Shown: positions 7,857-16,571 of the stretch, piece after piece
Layout of the letters: each line of letters starts with the position of its first letter
Numbering within the stretch: the stretch's first letter is position 1
DNA from: Bradyrhizobium sp. BR 10289
GTDB taxonomy: Bacteria; Pseudomonadota; Alphaproteobacteria; Rhizobiales; Xanthobacteraceae
Direction of reading: 5' to 3'
Assembly (NCBI RefSeq): GCF_019455385.1
Contig: NZ_JACOFR010000013.1
Span: 124,001 to 188,000, forward strand
DNA length: 64,000 bases
The notes under the pieces: model-generated
Told to the model about the DNA's origin: nothing
Databases searched by the model: none
The model's input: the letters and a program-made list of their open reading frames with translations, nothing else
Position numbers and translations under genes: made by a program

Positions 7857-8693
7857 ATGAACCGCAGGGACGCACTCACCACCGTGGCACTGGCGGGCGC
7901 CGCAATGGCCGCGACCACATCGGTCAGGGCCGACACCGCCCCGACCTCCACGCTCGATCGGATCAAGAAGAGCGGTGTGCTGCGGATCGCGGTCATCGCC
8001 GGCCAGGACCCCTATTTCCACAAGGACCTCGCGACCAACCAATGGTCGGGCGCCTGCATCGACATGGCGAACGACATCGCGGCCAAGTTAGGGGCCAAGG
8101 TCGAACCGCTGGAATCGACCTGGGGCAACCAGATCCTGGATCTGCAGGCCGACAAGATCGACCTCGCCTTCGCCGTGAACCCGACGCCGGAGCGTTCGCT
8201 CGTCATCGACTTCTCGACCCCGATCCTGGTGCACTCCTTCACCGTCATCACCAAGAAGGGCTTTGCCAAGCCCCAGACCTGGTCCGAGCTCAACAAGCCC
8301 GAGGTCAAGATCGCCGTCGACATCGGCTCGACCCACGAGACCATCGCGCGCCGCTATTGTCCGAAGGCGAACATCCTCGGCTTCAAGACGCGCGACGAGG
8401 CGATCCTCGCGGTGTCGACCGGCCGCGCCGACTGCAACGTCTCGCTGGCCGTGCTGTCGATCTTCACGCTGAAGAAGAATCCGACGCTCGGCGAACTCGC
8501 AATCCCGCGGCCGATCCTGACACTGCCGACCAATCTCGGCATCCGCGCCGAAACCGACCGCCGCTACAAGGACTTCCTCAGCGCCTGGGCCGACTACAAC
8601 CGTTCGCTGGGCCAGACCCGCGAATGGCTGCTGAAGGCCTATGAAACGGTCGGCCTCAGCGCCGACGACATTCCCGGCGAAGTGCAGTTCTAG
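7857..8693 (+). CDS. Periplasmic amino-acid-type substrate-binding protein (ABC transporter family 3)
   Basis: A 278-residue protein with an N-terminal export signal that includes a twin-arginine-like start (MNRRDALTTVALAGAAMA) and cleavage expected near residue 25. The mature part follows the family 3 solute-binding pattern: LDRIKKSGVLRIAV at the start, VEPLESTWGNQILDLQADKIDL in two short blocks around the hinge, and DIGSTHE in lobe 2. AGGAG lies 11 bases before the ATG. These proteins capture polar amino acids or related compounds for an ABC importer. No permease or ATPase gene is next to it, so it is an orphan that must use a system encoded elsewhere or act as a sensor. Its stop is only 12 bases from the convergent phosphoesterase. 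Confidence 0.85.
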   Translation: MNRRDALTTVALAGAAMAATTSVRADTAPTSTLDRIKKSGVLRIAVIAGQDPYFHKDLATNQWSGACIDMANDIAAKLGAKVEPLESTWGNQILDLQADKIDLAFAVNPTPERSLVIDFSTPILVHSFTVITKKGFAKPQTWSELNKPEVKIAVDIGSTHETIARRYCPKANILGFKTRDEAILAVSTGRADCNVSLAVLSIFTLKKNPTLGELAIPRPILTLPTNLGIRAETDRRYKDFLSAWADYNRSLGQTREWLLKAYETVGLSADDIPGEVQF

Positions 8694-8705
8694 ACCGGGC
8701 GCGGT

Positions 8706-9452
8706 CTATCCGCACTCCCGTTCGACCCAACCCGTTGCGATCGCGCTGGCCCAGGTGAGCATGCCCTTGCTGCGCGCCAGCGCCGCCATCGCGGCGGTGT
8801 CGTAGGGCACATAACGGATCGTTGCGGACCAGCCTCCGCCTGCATGCTCCAGAATGGCGTAGCACGCCTGGGGCGTGCCGACCTCGACCACGTAAGGGAC
8901 GGGCGCCTTGCCGTCGTAGCCAGGCAATCCGACGCTCCCGGGATTGACCACGAGGCGTCCGTCTCGGAGGCGCACCACTCGCGGAATGTGGGTGTGCCCA
9001 CACAGGATGATCTGGGCATCGATGCCCGCGGCGCCGGCCTCAATGGCCTCGATCGCGCTCGGGCGAACGCTGCCATCGGCCGTGACCCGGTCGAGCCAGA
9101 AAGCAGCGTCGTCCGTCGGCGAGGCGTGACACAGGAACACCTGCTCCCGGTAGATCAGCGTGGATGGCATGCTGGCCATCCATTCGAAATGCTTGCGCTC
9201 GAGCTGCTGGAAATCGCTGCGCGCCGAGGCGCCTGCGCGCCAGAGCTCGACGAGAATGCGATCCTGATCGCCCCGCACCGACGGAAAGCCGCGCTCGATC
9301 AACAGGTCCGCGGTTCTTGCCGCTTCGAGCGGTCCGCTGACGTGATCACCGAGGTTCACGATCTCGTCGACACCGAGCGAGGCAATGTCCGCAAGCACGG
9401 CTTCGAGCGCCGGACGATTCCCGTGAACATCCGCGATGGCAGCAAATCTCAT
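8706..9452 (-). CDS. Metallophosphoesterase (calcineurin-like)
   Basis: A 248-residue protein with the metal-binding motifs of the calcineurin-like superfamily in order: DVHGN (Asp8, His10), GDHVSG near residue 38, GDQDR in place of the usual GNHD near 80, a histidine in CHASP, and CGHTHIP near 170. The family hydrolyses phosphomonoesters or diesters, including cyclic nucleotides and dinucleotide polyphosphates. Replacement of the Asn-His pair by GDQD is notable because that Asn/His normally stabilises the phosphate, so activity may be altered. The start at 9452 has GGGGAGGG upstream. It has no operon partners; it is convergent with the binding-protein gene. Confidence 0.82.
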   Translation of the reverse strand: MRFAAIADVHGNRPALEAVLADIASLGVDEIVNLGDHVSGPLEAARTADLLIERGFPSVRGDQDRILVELWRAGASARSDFQQLERKHFEWMASMPSTLIYREQVFLCHASPTDDAAFWLDRVTADGSVRPSAIEAIEAGAAGIDAQIILCGHTHIPRVVRLRDGRLVVNPGSVGLPGYDGKAPVPYVVEVGTPQACYAILEHAGGGWSATIRYVPYDTAAMAALARSKGMLTWASAIATGWVERECG

Positions 9453-9602
9453 GTGGCCCTCCCCGTTCGAGATGGCCGACGATTCACGCGATGCGGGATG
9501 ATGCAGGGATAGCGGTTCTCTTTAGCTGCATTTTTAGAAGCGCCCGCAAGCTGAGGATCAAATCGGCGCTGCAAGAATGCTTATAGGAGCAGGCTCCGGC
9601 GA

Positions 9603-11096
9603 TCAAGCGATCGCCGCGTCCTGCGGCGCATTGGACTGAACCAGCAGCTCCGCCCAAACCCTGGAACGCACGCCTTCATTGAAGGGCACGATATGGAACG
9701 GCTGGCCGAAGATCGCGAGCGGCTCGTTGTCCGGCTCGAACCGCGGCCAGGCTTCCACGACGTCAGGCGCGCCTGACGTGACGAAGCGCAGCAAGCTTGT
9801 CTGAAACCGCGTGGCGACTTCGATGTCGGCGGGCGTCATCGGCCCGCCCTTGCGCTTCAGGATCGGACGATCGACGAAATCCGGCAGATGCGCCCAGAGG
9901 CAGGCATTGTCGGCGCCGTGGGTCGGCCCTTGCGACAGGAACGGCTCCAGCGCCGGACGATGATCGAACCGGCTCAGCCACACCGCGCCGCCGGCCGCCG
10001 CATGAAGCCGCGCGAGATCGGCCGTCGGACGGTGCCAGAACGCATCCGACAGCAGCGCCTCGTATGCGTCTTCGTCGGCGCGCGCCGTGTTGCGGTAGGA
10101 CGCCAGCAGACGATCCCAGCCGGCATCGCCGAACCTTGCGCGCACCTGCCGCTCCGTGGTGCGGATCATCGCGGCCGGCGGCGTGCTCTTCAAGAACATC
10201 ACCATCTCGTCGCGGCAGGAGCCGAGCCAGAGCGGAATGTCGCGCAAGGTTCCGTCGGCGAAGACATCACGCGGCTCGCGCGGGACGACGGTGCCGTCGA
10301 GCACCGGGCCGAACACGGTGCCTGATACCGTCTCATCCGCGAGCCTGCGACCGACGCGCTCGACGGCCGCAAACAGCTTTGGCAATGGCATAGACGCGAT
10401 CGCGCCGGGATCGCGCGCGAGCCCGAGCTCGTCGAGCACGCGGCGCGCGACCTCGTCGGCGTGGCCGGCGCTCATGATGTTGCGCCCCGGCGCACTGAGC
10501 GCGAGGGCGCGGATGAACTTGTCTTTGGCCTGCGGGAGGGTTGCGAGTGCGATCACCATCGACGCGCCGGCCGACTGGCCCGAGAGCGTCACCTGGTCCG
10601 GATCGCCGCCGAAATTGGCGATGTTGCCGTGCACCCAGTCGAGCGCGGCAAGCGTATCCTGGAGCGCAAGGTTATTGGCTTCGCCCAAGCCGTGGCGATG
10701 CAGTTGCAGAAAGCCGAGCGGCCCGAGACGGTAGTTGATGGTGACGATGACGGCCGGGCCGTGCGCGGCGAGGAATGCGCCGTCATAGTCGGCGCCGCCG
10801 CCGGTGACGAAAGCGCCGCCATGGATGAAGAACAACACCGGCAGCGGGCGATCGGCCCCGACCGGCGACCAGATGTTGAGACTGAGGCACGCCTCCTCCG
10901 GCTGATCGAGATGCCCAGGCTGCGGCGCATAAGCGCCGTACTCCATGCAGCGGCGCGGTTCGGCCCACGCCGCCGGCGGCGTCGCTTTGGCAAAGCGCCG
11001 CGCGGTCGCGAACGGCACGCCCTTGAAGGCACGGACGTGGCCTTGCTCGGCCCCGATGACGGGCCCGAGCGTGGTGGGAACAGCGTTGGTCAGCAT
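9603..11096 (-). CDS. Type-B carboxylesterase/lipase
   Basis: A 497-residue alpha/beta hydrolase of the carboxylesterase type-B family. The oxyanion-hole motif FIHGGAFVTGG is near residue 90 and the nucleophile elbow GQSAG near 187. An acidic residue in DEMVMF and a histidine in PTHGADNACLW plausibly complete the triad. There is no signal peptide, so it is cytoplasmic. It should hydrolyse carboxylic esters. The adjacent MFS gene is transcribed first and ends 22 bases before this start, which suggests import of an ester or its acid followed by hydrolysis. The divergent TetR gene at 12662 probably controls both genes. Confidence 0.88.
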   Translation of the reverse strand: MLTNAVPTTLGPVIGAEQGHVRAFKGVPFATARRFAKATPPAAWAEPRRCMEYGAYAPQPGHLDQPEEACLSLNIWSPVGADRPLPVLFFIHGGAFVTGGGADYDGAFLAAHGPAVIVTINYRLGPLGFLQLHRHGLGEANNLALQDTLAALDWVHGNIANFGGDPDQVTLSGQSAGASMVIALATLPQAKDKFIRALALSAPGRNIMSAGHADEVARRVLDELGLARDPGAIASMPLPKLFAAVERVGRRLADETVSGTVFGPVLDGTVVPREPRDVFADGTLRDIPLWLGSCRDEMVMFLKSTPPAAMIRTTERQVRARFGDAGWDRLLASYRNTARADEDAYEALLSDAFWHRPTADLARLHAAAGGAVWLSRFDHRPALEPFLSQGPTHGADNACLWAHLPDFVDRPILKRKGGPMTPADIEVATRFQTSLLRFVTSGAPDVVEAWPRFEPDNEPLAIFGQPFHIVPFNEGVRSRVWAELLVQSNAPQDAAIA

Positions 11097-11118
11097 GCGA
11101 TTACGTCCCGTCCTTCAA

Positions 11119-12456
11119 TCATGCGCGCCGCTTGCCGAGATCGGCGATGTCGACCTTGTGGGTTTCGCGCGCGGTCATGGCTGCCAGGGCCGAGGCGACA
11201 CAGCAACACGCGACGAAGATCGCAACCGGGATCCAGCCGTTCGGTCCTGCACCGACGAGGCTCGCGCTCACCAGCGGCGTGAAGCCGGCGGCGAGGAAGC
11301 CGAGCTGGGTGCCGATCGCGGTGCCCGAATAGCGCACGCGTGCTTCGAACATCTCGGCATAGAACGACGGCCAGATCGCGTTCGGCGCAGAGTAGATGAT
11401 GTAGAGGCCGATCGCGGCCGCGAAGATCGCGGGCGTACTGCCCGATGTCACCAGCATGAAGTATGGGAACAGCAGGACCGCGCAGCCGAGCACGCCGCCG
11501 ATGAACACCGGCTTGCGGCCGATCCTGTCGGCGAGCAAGGCCCAGAGCGGCTGCACGAACAGCGCGGTGATATTGCCGAGCACGCCGGCCCAGAGCATGG
11601 TCGGACGCGCGACGCCGAACTTGCTGGTGGCATAGCCGAGCGCGAACACCGCGGTCAGGGTGCTGACGGTCGCGATCAGGGCGCAGACGATGACGCGCAG
11701 CACGTCCGGCCAGTAGTCGCGCAGCAGCGCGACGACGGGGAAACGCGCGACCTGCGCCTTGTCCTTGATGTCCTCGAAAACGGGCGTTTCCGGCATGGTC
11801 CGCCGCACCAGATAGGCGACCAGCAGCACCAGCGCCGACAGCAGGAACGGAATGCGCCAGCCCCAGCTCAGCAGCTGATCTTCCGGCATGCTAGCCACCG
11901 GAATGAACACCAGCGTCGCCAGGATCGCGCCCGCCTGGGTGCCGCTCAGCGTCCAGCTGGTGAAGAAGGCGCGGTTGGAATTGGCGGAATGCTCCAGCGT
12001 CAGCGAGTTGGCCCCGCTCTGCTCGCCGGCGGCCGACAGGCCCTGCAACAGGCGCAGCAGCGTCAGGATGATGGGGGCGGCATTGCCGATCGTCCCCGCG
12101 TCCGGCAGCAGGCCGATCGCGAGCGTCGAGACGCCCATGATCACCAGCGTGAACAGCAGCACCGTCTTGCGGCCGATGCGGTCGCCGAAATGGCCGAGGA
12201 TGACGGCGCCGACGGGCCGGGCGATATAGCCGATGCCGAAGCTCAGCAGCGCAAGCAGCGTTCCGGTCGCGGGATCGACATTGGCGAAGAACACTTTTGG
12301 AAAGATCAGCGCCGCAGCGGTGCCGTAGATGAAGAAGTCGTAGTATTCGAGCATGCTGCCGACGAAGCTGACGAGTGCGGCGCGCTTCGGCAGCTTGTTT
12401 GCCGTGGCTTCCGCGGCCGATGGCGCATGCAGCGGTGCGGTTGACGTCAAGGTCAT
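11119..12456 (-). CDS. MFS transporter, metabolite:H+ symporter (MHS) family
   Basis: A 445-residue protein with about 12 hydrophobic segments. The N-terminal YYDFFIYGTAAAL segment, the loop GHFGDRIGRKTVLL (MFS motif A), the SGANSLTLEHS region and an ARPVGA segment place it with the MHS group (KgtP, ProP, ShiA relatives), which imports organic acids or osmolytes with protons. ATG 12456 is preceded by GGAGGAGA. It leads a two-gene leftward operon with the carboxylesterase and diverges from the TetR gene. The substrate is unknown; an aromatic or aliphatic ester/acid is a reasonable guess from the neighbour. Confidence 0.88.
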   Translation of the reverse strand: MTLTSTAPLHAPSAAEATANKLPKRAALVSFVGSMLEYYDFFIYGTAAALIFPKVFFANVDPATGTLLALLSFGIGYIARPVGAVILGHFGDRIGRKTVLLFTLVIMGVSTLAIGLLPDAGTIGNAAPIILTLLRLLQGLSAAGEQSGANSLTLEHSANSNRAFFTSWTLSGTQAGAILATLVFIPVASMPEDQLLSWGWRIPFLLSALVLLVAYLVRRTMPETPVFEDIKDKAQVARFPVVALLRDYWPDVLRVIVCALIATVSTLTAVFALGYATSKFGVARPTMLWAGVLGNITALFVQPLWALLADRIGRKPVFIGGVLGCAVLLFPYFMLVTSGSTPAIFAAAIGLYIIYSAPNAIWPSFYAEMFEARVRYSGTAIGTQLGFLAAGFTPLVSASLVGAGPNGWIPVAIFVACCCVASALAAMTARETHKVDIADLGKRRA

Positions 12457-12548
12457 TGAATTCTCCTCCCTGTGTGTCCCGTGCGGTTCGCGTCAGGCGG
12501 TCGCCTCGCGCCTTTTCTGGTTGTTGTTGCCGCAACCTTCGTTTGCGT

Positions 12549-12577
12549 GCATAATGTACGAACTAGTACGTTTATGC
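12549..12577. promoter_or_regulatory. Candidate TetR operator between divergent MFS and TetR genes
   Basis: The 205-base gap between the divergent MFS (start 12456) and TetR (start 12662) genes has a low-GC patch holding nested inverted repeats. The outer arms are GCATAA and TTATGC. The inner element ACGAACTAGTACGT is a 14-bp imperfect palindrome centred on ACTAGT, with one mismatched pair. Divergent TetR regulators usually bind one palindrome in such a gap and repress both genes. That role here is inferred from layout. Confidence 0.5.
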
Positions 12578-12661
12578 AATACGCTTTGGATCGAGGCCCT
12601 CGGGGGTGGAATTTGCCTTCACCTTCAAGGCGATCCATGGAAACTGGCGGGAGAAACAGCG

Positions 12662-13312
12662 ATGCTCGAGCGCATGCCGCCCCCATCGAAGCGCACCAAC
12701 GACCCCGAGCGCACCAAGCGCGACATCCTCGAAGTGGCGATGGCCGAATTCGCCTCGGAGGGCTATTCCGGCGCCCGCGTCGACGCGATCGCGGCACGCA
12801 CGCGCACGTCGAAGCGCATGATCTATTACTATTTCGGCGGCAAGGAGCAGCTCTACCTCGCCGTGCTGGAGGAAGCCTATCGCAGCATCCGCGCGCTGGA
12901 GGACCAGCTCGACATCGCAAGCTGCGACGCGCGCGAGGGCCTGCGTCGGCTGATCGAGGCGACCTTCGACCATGACGAGCGCAACCCGAACTTCATCCGC
13001 CTCGTCTCGATCGAGAACATCCACCACGGCAAGCATCTCAAACAGAACCAGCAACTGCGCCAGCTCAACGCCAGCGTGATCGCAACCCTCGACGGCATCC
13101 TGAAGCGCGGCCGCAGCGAAGGCGTGTTCCGCGACGACGTCGACGCCATCGATCTGCACCTCGCCATCTCCTCCTACTGCTTCTTCCGCGTCGCCAACCG
13201 GCATACGTTCGGCGCGCTGTTCGATCGGGACTTGAGCGAGCCGAAGGTCCTGGCGAGGAGCAGGACGCAGATCGTGGAGATGATCTTGGCGTGGTTGGGG
13301 GGAAAGGCTTAG
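12662..13312 (+). CDS. TetR-family transcriptional regulator
   Basis: A 216-residue regulator. Residues about 15-65 form the TetR helix-turn-helix: RTKRDILEVAMAEFA, then GYSGARVDAIAARTRTSKRMIYYYF with the recognition helix at its end. The C-terminal domain, starting at GGKEQLYLAVLEE, is the variable ligand/dimer region. A GGAG box lies before the ATG at 12662; the frame continues upstream without homology. It is divergent from the MFS-carboxylesterase operon and the only regulator near it, so local repression relieved by the transported substrate is the simplest model. Confidence 0.88.
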   Translation: MLERMPPPSKRTNDPERTKRDILEVAMAEFASEGYSGARVDAIAARTRTSKRMIYYYFGGKEQLYLAVLEEAYRSIRALEDQLDIASCDAREGLRRLIEATFDHDERNPNFIRLVSIENIHHGKHLKQNQQLRQLNASVIATLDGILKRGRSEGVFRDDVDAIDLHLAISSYCFFRVANRHTFGALFDRDLSEPKVLARSRTQIVEMILAWLGGKA

Positions 13313-13426
13313 GGAGCGACGGAACCGACGGAGGTGCGGCAATACTGCAATGCACGCACCGATTGATTCATCGCGGCGACAGGGATAAGGTCGCGCATAT
13401 TTTATCGCTTGTCCGGTGGCGTCGAT

Positions 13427-15718
13427 ATGGGCCCCGATACGCTATTCAGCTCACTCGATCCCTATCACGCGACGATGGCCGTACCGGCCGCGTCCGATGA
13501 GGCCAGGATTGCCAAGCTCAGGGAGAAATCCGAGAACCTCGATGCCATCAAAAAGGCCGTCGAGGATGCCGCGGCCGTCGGAACCCCGCTCTGGGTGTCC
13601 TATCTGTTCCTGCTGCTCTACATCGCGATCGCATCCGCGGCGGTCACCCACACCGATCTGCTGCTCGAACGTCCCGTCGATCTGCCCTTCCTGAACATCA
13701 AGCTTCCGCTCAAGGCCTTCTTCATCCTTGCTCCACTGCTGTTCCTGATCAGCCATACCTACACGATGGCGCACTTCGCGCTGTTGTCGGACAAGGCAAA
13801 GCACTTCCATTTGCAACTGAGGAAGGAAGTCCCCGATCCCAGCGGACATGGCTTGCGAGAAGGGCTGCGTCGCCAGCTGCCGATCAACATCTTCGTGCAG
13901 TTTCTTGCAGGCCCGGAGGAGATCCGGGAGGGACCGTTCAGTGTCGTCCTGTGGGCAACGGCATGGACGACGCTTGTCGCCGCGCCAGTCTGCCTGCTGC
14001 TGTTGCTCCAACTCCAGTTCCTTCCCTATCACGACAGTGTCGTGACCTGGTGGCACCGGTTTGCCGTGCTGTTCGATCTCGCCATCATCCAGTGGCTCTG
14101 GATGCACATTCTTTCCGGGCGCAGCCAGGAAGACGGGCAAGGTTTGTCGCCCTCTCAAGGACATCCGACAAGTCTGGTAAGCAAAATCAGGGACTTCCTC
14201 CGCTGGCGAAACTTCAAGACGTCTTTCCTGTCGTTTTCGAGCATGATCGCATGGCCTATCATAGTTGCTATCGCTCTTTTCTCTTGCTGGATTGCGACTT
14301 TTCCGAGCGAATGGGAGCGCTTTCCCTACTACCGCCTTGCATCACTTCGGTGGCAGTCAGCGAATGAAGCGGTATTTGGAACGCCCGACGTAACGCACGA
14401 GGGAAAGATCGAATGGCCCGGTTCGCTGGACGCTATCGCGCCAGAGATCAGGCCAGCGAGATGGCCCTTCAACACACTCCATCTCAGACAGCTCGACTTA
14501 TTCGAGGCACTCAAGATCGACGATCCGGCCAAGGTCCAATCGAAAAAATACCTAGTTGACCTTCGGAAGCGTCGTCTTGAGCAAGCGGACCTAGCCGGAG
14601 CAAAACTTCCGAGAGTCAATCTCGACGGCGCTTCTATGCACGGCGCCAATCTATCGGCTGTAGACATGGCTGGCTCGTCCTTTGAGCAGGCGGTTCTCGA
14701 CGATGCTTCGCTGCGCGGTGGAAATTTCCCCGGCGCATCCTTTGTCGGCGCGAGCCTGCGAGGCGCAAACATGGATTATGGTCGATTCCCTGCCACTTCA
14801 TTTGCTAGAGCCAAGCTGCAGGGCGTCTCAGCATATCAAAGCAAACTCGTGGGATCTCGACTCACCTATGCTCATCTTGAGGGTGCCAGATTCGTCAGAG
14901 CGAGCTTGACCACCGCAAATCTAGCGAGCGCGCACCTTCATGCTGCAAATTTTGACGAAGCCCAACTTTACGCAGCAAGTCTCGCTAGAGCCCATCTGGA
15001 CGGCACTTCATTCCGCGGCTCAAACCTTGCAGGCGCTCGCTTAATCTTGACCGATGGGAAGTCGCCAGACTTTACAGGTGCGCGGCTGTGGAGAAGCAAT
15101 TGGGATGCCTCCAAAATCCAATTACCGGAATTCAAGGAATCGACTTTCCAGTCACGCCTTTGGAAGACGGAGGGCACCTGGGCGGACGAATCCTACACGG
15201 CGGCACTTGCCTCCGTTAAGCTCGGTCTAACCGACCTGCAGCAACGAGAGGACGCGATAAAGTCAATCGCCCTTCTTGTTTGCGAGCACCCGGTCGCAGA
15301 CGACTACGCGTTCCCCTATCAGCTGTGCCAGGACGACCCGCGTGTTGCAGAACATCTGGCGCGTTGGCAATCGTGGATGGAAGAGGTGCAGGCAAAGGAC
15401 ACCGCGAGCTACCGAGGTGCCCTCGTCACGGTCATATCGGACCTGGTTTGCCCTCGAAGCACGAAGGGCGCTGTTTATATTGTGAGAGGTATGATTAACC
15501 AGGGTTGGCCGGCTCGAAATACAGTACCACCCGCACCAAAAGACGAGGATGACCCGCCCAATCGCGTCGAACGTAGACCCTTGAGTCGCCTCTCGGCCCT
15601 TGAGGACGGCACGAAGGGATTTGTCGAGCGCATCACACAATCGGACTGCGCAGTCTCGCATTCCCTGACTGCCGATGACATGACGGCGCTTAACGAAGCA
15701 ATCAACGGCGTCAGATAG
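13427..15718 (+). CDS. Membrane-anchored pentapeptide-repeat protein
   Basis: A 763-residue protein if it starts at ATG 13427; a TTG at 13409 is also possible, and neither has a strong ribosome site. The N-terminal half has about five transmembrane segments (for example SYLFLLLYIAIASAAV, FFILAPLLFLISHTY, VAAPVCLLLLLQL, AWPIIVAIALF). Residues about 380-540 are some 27 tandem pentapeptides of the A(D/N)LXX type, such as ADLAG, ANLSA, ASLRG and AHLDG, which fold into a right-handed quadrilateral helix. The C-terminal 200 residues are unlike any family I recognise and contain several cysteines. The function is unknown; similar proteins are thought to be membrane-attached scaffolds. Codon use from about 14200 is visibly less GC-rich than in the flanking genes, which hints at transfer. 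No operon partners. Confidence 0.8.
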   Translation: MGPDTLFSSLDPYHATMAVPAASDEARIAKLREKSENLDAIKKAVEDAAAVGTPLWVSYLFLLLYIAIASAAVTHTDLLLERPVDLPFLNIKLPLKAFFILAPLLFLISHTYTMAHFALLSDKAKHFHLQLRKEVPDPSGHGLREGLRRQLPINIFVQFLAGPEEIREGPFSVVLWATAWTTLVAAPVCLLLLLQLQFLPYHDSVVTWWHRFAVLFDLAIIQWLWMHILSGRSQEDGQGLSPSQGHPTSLVSKIRDFLRWRNFKTSFLSFSSMIAWPIIVAIALFSCWIATFPSEWERFPYYRLASLRWQSANEAVFGTPDVTHEGKIEWPGSLDAIAPEIRPARWPFNTLHLRQLDLFEALKIDDPAKVQSKKYLVDLRKRRLEQADLAGAKLPRVNLDGASMHGANLSAVDMAGSSFEQAVLDDASLRGGNFPGASFVGASLRGANMDYGRFPATSFARAKLQGVSAYQSKLVGSRLTYAHLEGARFVRASLTTANLASAHLHAANFDEAQLYAASLARAHLDGTSFRGSNLAGARLILTDGKSPDFTGARLWRSNWDASKIQLPEFKESTFQSRLWKTEGTWADESYTAALASVKLGLTDLQQREDAIKSIALLVCEHPVADDYAFPYQLCQDDPRVAEHLARWQSWMEEVQAKDTASYRGALVTVISDLVCPRSTKGAVYIVRGMINQGWPARNTVPPAPKDEDDPPNRVERRPLSRLSALEDGTKGFVERITQSDCAVSHSLTADDMTALNEAINGVR

Positions 15719-15785
15719 TCGGTGTGCCAGGGATACGCCATCATCGTGGCTTCGCTCCTATCAGATTACGGCGCGCTAACCCACC

Positions 15786-16571
15786 TCACCCACTCTTTTT
15801 ATGCCGCGCGCTCGCTGCGAGCACCAGTATGAACGAGGCCGCCGTCATCAGCGTCGAGATCGCGGCGATGGTCGGGTCGATCTCGTCGCGCAACGCGGTG
15901 AACATCCGTTTGGTCAGCGGCTGATACTGCCCGCCGGAGATGAACAGCGCGACGATGGTCTCGTCCATCGCCGAGATGAAGGCGAAGATGCCGCCCGCAA
16001 TCACGCTCGACTTGATCTGCGGCAGTGTCACCGCGAAGAAGCTGCGCAGGCGATTCATGCCGAGGCTGCGCGCCACCATCTCCTGCGCGGGGTCGAAGCT
16101 CTGCAAGCCCGCGAGCACCGAGATGACGACATAGGGTAAGCCCAGCATCACGTTCGCCAGCACGAGGCCGGGCATGGTCGCGACCAGGCCGACTTTAGCG
16201 TACACGAAGAAGATGCCGACCGCGGTGATGATGATCGGCACCACCAGCGGCAGCAGCAGCGCCATATGAATCACCCGCATGATGCGCAGCTTCGACTGGC
16301 TGATGGCATAGGCGGCGGCGACGCCGAACGGGGTCGCGATGACGACGGTGAGGAACGCGACTGTCAGCGTCACTCGTGTCGCCTGCATCCAGGCCGGATT
16401 CGAAAAATACTGCTGATACCAGCGCGTGGAGAACGACGGCGGCGGGAAGGTCAGGAAGCGCGCGCTGGAGAACGAGATCGGCGCGATGATCAGGACGGGG
16501 AGGATCAGATAGACCAGCACCAGCGCGCTGATGACGTAAAGGGCGAGCCGTGCGGGCGAGAGGCGCGTCAT
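15786..16571 (-). CDS. ABC transporter permease, polyamine/opine (PotC) type
   Basis: A 261-residue inner-membrane protein with six predicted helices and the cytoplasmic EAA-type loop (MVARSLGMNRLRSFFAVTLP) that docks to the ATPase. The N-terminus is LVYLILPVLIIAPISFSS, typical of PotC-like second permeases. ATG 16571 overlaps the stop of the preceding permease by 4 bases (ATGA), so translation is coupled. It is the last gene of the six-gene leftward operon and forms the channel with the permease encoded at 16568-17437. Substrate class is inferred from the operon. Confidence 0.88.
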   Translation of the reverse strand: MTRLSPARLALYVISALVLVYLILPVLIIAPISFSSARFLTFPPPSFSTRWYQQYFSNPAWMQATRVTLTVAFLTVVIATPFGVAAAYAISQSKLRIMRVIHMALLLPLVVPIIITAVGIFFVYAKVGLVATMPGLVLANVMLGLPYVVISVLAGLQSFDPAQEMVARSLGMNRLRSFFAVTLPQIKSSVIAGGIFAFISAMDETIVALFISGGQYQPLTKRMFTALRDEIDPTIAAISTLMTAASFILVLAASARHKKSG

